A stretch of 7,744 nucleotides of DNA from NCBI GenBank assembly GCA_002308615.1, contig DBWC01000048.1, forward strand, positions 2,176 through 9,919, in the 5' to 3' direction. Positions 6,240 to 7,744 of this stretch are shown one piece after another. Numbering within the stretch: position 1 is the stretch's first letter; every line of letters starts with the position of its first letter. Source of the DNA: Clostridiales bacterium UBA1248. Its GTDB lineage: Bacteria > Bacillota > Clostridia > Oscillospirales > CAG-272. The notes under the pieces are model-generated. The model made no database searches, was not told the origin of the DNA, and was given only the letters and a program-made list of their open reading frames with translations. The position numbers were made by a program, and so were the translations under genes.

Positions 6240-6256
6240 AATATATTTAATATATT
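6240..6256. repeat. AT-only dyad in the divergent promoter region
   Basis: AATATATT occurs at 6240-6247 and again at 6249-6256 around a single T. Because the word is self-complementary, this is both a direct repeat and a dyad. Its right end overlaps the -35 of the rightward promoter, and it sits about 36 bases upstream of the serpin -35. It could be an operator or simply an AT-rich upstream element. Confidence 0.4.
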
Positions 6257-6282
6257 GAAATAAGTGATAATGCGTGTATAAT
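6255..6282 (+). promoter_or_regulatory. Sigma-A promoter of the TSCPD protein and cation transporter genes
   Basis: TTGAAA (6255-6260) and a perfect TATAAT (6277-6282) are 16 bases apart, placing the transcription start near 6289 and leaving a leader of about 20 bases with GGGAGG at 6300-6305. The short gap between the two downstream genes suggests that they share this promoter. Confidence 0.75.
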
Positions 6283-6310
6283 TAGATTATTAAAATATCG
6301 GGAGGTATTT

Positions 6311-6568
6311 ATGAGATACGATTACAGAGCGCAGGGCGTTTGCTCACAGGTCATAAGCTTTGATATAGACGGAGACGTAATATCAAACATTTCTTTTTTA
6401 GGCGGATGCAACGGCAATCTTAAAGCCATATCCAAGCTCGTTGACGGCTGGACCGTCGATAAAATAGAACAGTATTTGAGCGGCAACACGTGCGGATATA
6501 AAAACACTTCCTGCGCGGATCAGCTTGCAAAAGCGGTAAGAGCCGCATATAATGATACAAATAAATAA
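6311..6568 (+). CDS. Small four-cysteine TSCPD-domain protein (TIGR03905-like)
   Basis: This encodes 85 residues without signal peptide or membrane segment. The four cysteines are Cys11 (GVCSQ), Cys33 (GGCNGN), Cys61 (TCGYK) and Cys68 (TSCAD). GGCNGNL with a later TSCAD resembles the TSCPD domain found at the end of some ribonucleotide reductases and in small stand-alone proteins grouped as TIGR03905. The pattern suggests a metal or iron-sulfur ligand set, but the biochemical role of the stand-alone family is not known to me. The start is fixed by GGGAGG five bases upstream. It is followed after 27 bases by a cation exporter gene, probably in the same transcript, which makes a metal-related job conceivable but unproven. 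Confidence 0.85.
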   Translation: MRYDYRAQGVCSQVISFDIDGDVISNISFLGGCNGNLKAISKLVDGWTVDKIEQYLSGNTCGYKNTSCADQLAKAVRAAYNDTNK

Positions 6569-6595
6569 ATTTTTTGCGCGTAAAGCGCTGTCATT

Positions 6596-7693
6596 ATGGA
6601 GAGAAACAAAAAAATCATCAGAACAAGCCTGCTCGGCATAGCCGTAAACCTTGTTCTCGTAGCATTAAAGGCTTTCGTCGGGTTTATTTCCGGCTCCGTA
6701 GCCGTGCTTTTAGACGCGGCAAACAACTTGTCCGACGCGTTATCTTCCGTTATAACGATCATTGGCACCAAGCTTTCGGCAAAAGCGCCGGACAAAAAGC
6801 ATCCTTACGGTCACGGAAGGGTCGAATACATAACGTCCGCCATAATCTCGGCGATCGTGCTTGTGACGGGTGTTTTGTCGCTGAAGGAATCTATCGAAAA
6901 GATCGTTTCCCCGACAAAAGCCGAATACAGCACGATATCGGTCATAATAATAATCATCGCGATCATCGCAAAGATAGTCATAGGACTGTACTATAAATCC
7001 GTCGGCAAAAAGCTCAGCGCCGGCGTACTTATCGCATCCGGATCGGACGCTTTGTCAGACGCGTTTCTTTCCGGCGGCACGCTTATCGCGGCTGTTGTAA
7101 GTCTTATCTGGCAGTTTACCATTGAGGGATGGATCGGCGCGGTGATCTCAGTTTTCATTATCCGCGCGGGCGTTATGATAATAAAAGAAACATTTGACAG
7201 CATAATCGGCACGAGAGCGGATCCGGATCTTACGGAAAAACTCAAAAAAACGCTCTGCAACTACGAAAACGTGCTCGGCTGCTACGATCTCGTCCTGCAC
7301 AATTACGGACCGGATCAGATAATCGGCTCCGCGCATATAGAAGTGCCGGACGATATGACTGCGGATAAGATACATAAATTGACGAGAACTATCTCCGCCG
7401 ACGTTTACGTTAAATTCGGTATAATACTCACGGTAGGCATTTACGCGTCAAACAACAGCGAAAAGGCAGATGAAATAAAGGGCGCGCTGTTGGATATGTC
7501 AAAGAATTATCCGGGTCTTCTTCAGATACACGGCTTTTATCTTGACGAGAAAAACAAATCCGTAACGTTTGACCTTGTTACCGATTTCAAGGCGGACGCA
7601 AAAGAAATATACGAGAATATAACAAAAGAAATAAAGGAACATTATCCCGATTACGATTTTCACGTTGTGCTTGATTCCGATTACAGTGACTGA
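6596..7693 (+). CDS. Cation diffusion facilitator family metal exporter
   Basis: This encodes a 365-residue inner-membrane metal/proton antiporter. Six membrane segments are apparent: about 12-30, 34-58, 80-97, 114-133, 143-172 and 176-200. The family loop KKHPYGHGRVEYI is at 68-80. The transport site aligns as Asn43/Asp47 in helix 2 (DAANNLSDAL) and Asp151/Asp155 in helix 5 (GSDALSDA). Zinc exporters usually have His in one or both helices, so an all Asn/Asp site points towards manganese or iron export (inference). The cytoplasmic ZT_dimer domain spans about 208-285. A further 80 residues, 286-365, look like a second copy of that fold. No clear ribosome binding site precedes the ATG, and a GCGC/GCGC hairpin (6576-6588) lies just upstream, so translation may depend on the gene before it. 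The N-terminus MERNKKIIRTSLLGIAVN is typical of the family, supporting this start. Confidence 0.93.
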   Translation: MERNKKIIRTSLLGIAVNLVLVALKAFVGFISGSVAVLLDAANNLSDALSSVITIIGTKLSAKAPDKKHPYGHGRVEYITSAIISAIVLVTGVLSLKESIEKIVSPTKAEYSTISVIIIIIAIIAKIVIGLYYKSVGKKLSAGVLIASGSDALSDAFLSGGTLIAAVVSLIWQFTIEGWIGAVISVFIIRAGVMIIKETFDSIIGTRADPDLTEKLKKTLCNYENVLGCYDLVLHNYGPDQIIGSAHIEVPDDMTADKIHKLTRTISADVYVKFGIILTVGIYASNNSEKADEIKGALLDMSKNYPGLLQIHGFYLDEKNKSVTFDLVTDFKADAKEIYENITKEIKEHYPDYDFHVVLDSDYSD

Positions 7694-7735
7694 TAAAAAA
7701 TAAAGCTTTTTTCAAAAATATTTTAGTAAAACATC

Positions 7736-7741
7736 TTGACA
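7736..7741 (+). promoter_or_regulatory. Possible -35 element of a following gene
   Basis: A perfect TTGACA lies 42 bases after the transporter stop codon. The matching -10 would fall beyond the window, so this cannot be confirmed. Between the stop codon and this point there is only AT-rich sequence with a weak AAAGCTTT palindrome (7692-7712 area) and no convincing terminator. Confidence 0.3.
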
Positions 7742-7744
7742 AAA

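Noticed and set aside
6574..6996. Rightward 140-residue basic open frame overlapping the cation exporter
   Set aside because: It is an out-of-frame reading of the exporter. The exporter frame has family motifs throughout.

Overview
The window looks like chromosomal DNA of a gut or rumen member of the Clostridia (Ruminococcaceae/Oscillospirales-like). The signs are strong AAGGAGG-type ribosome binding sites, sigma-A promoters (TTGACA, TATAAT), clostridial-type housekeeping proteins, a 4-Cys TSCPD protein, and a secreted protein with a type I dockerin, the module that plugs enzymes into cellulosome-like complexes. No database search was possible; family calls rest on motifs read by eye.

Layout. 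(1) Positions 1-2401, + strand: the 3' part of a left-handed beta-helix (GlmU-like) gene runs from the window edge, followed 17 bases later by nagB (glucosamine-6-phosphate deaminase). A strong hairpin terminator separates these from a gene for a stand-alone ATP-pyrophosphatase subunit of GMP synthase, which has its own promoter and lacks the glutaminase half. (2) Positions 2399-2685: no gene. This stretch holds a string of short hairpins joined by AATTATGA words, then a strong hairpin that best fits a terminator for the leftward gene. (3) Positions 2686-6143, - strand: two genes with separate promoters and terminators. One encodes a cytoplasmic glycosidase-like protein resembling the GH129/GH101 alpha-N-acetylgalactosaminidase clan. 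The other encodes a secreted serpin (serine protease inhibitor) carrying an N-terminal dockerin. (4) Positions 6144-6310: a divergent promoter region with an AT-rich dyad. (5) Positions 6311-7693, + strand: a small four-cysteine TSCPD protein and a cation diffusion facilitator whose metal site lacks His and which has a duplicated-looking cytoplasmic tail. A -35-like hexamer at the right edge hints at the next gene.

How it may fit together. The left block is amino-sugar and purine housekeeping. The middle block points to life among host proteins and glycans: the glycosidase could trim GalNAc from imported mucin-type fragments, and the dockerin-serpin could guard a surface enzyme complex against host or microbial proteases. 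The right block is probably metal export. The dockerin-serpin is the most striking item. Dockerin-bearing serpins have been described in cellulosome-forming clostridia, so the class is known, but this copy and its reactive loop merit attention.
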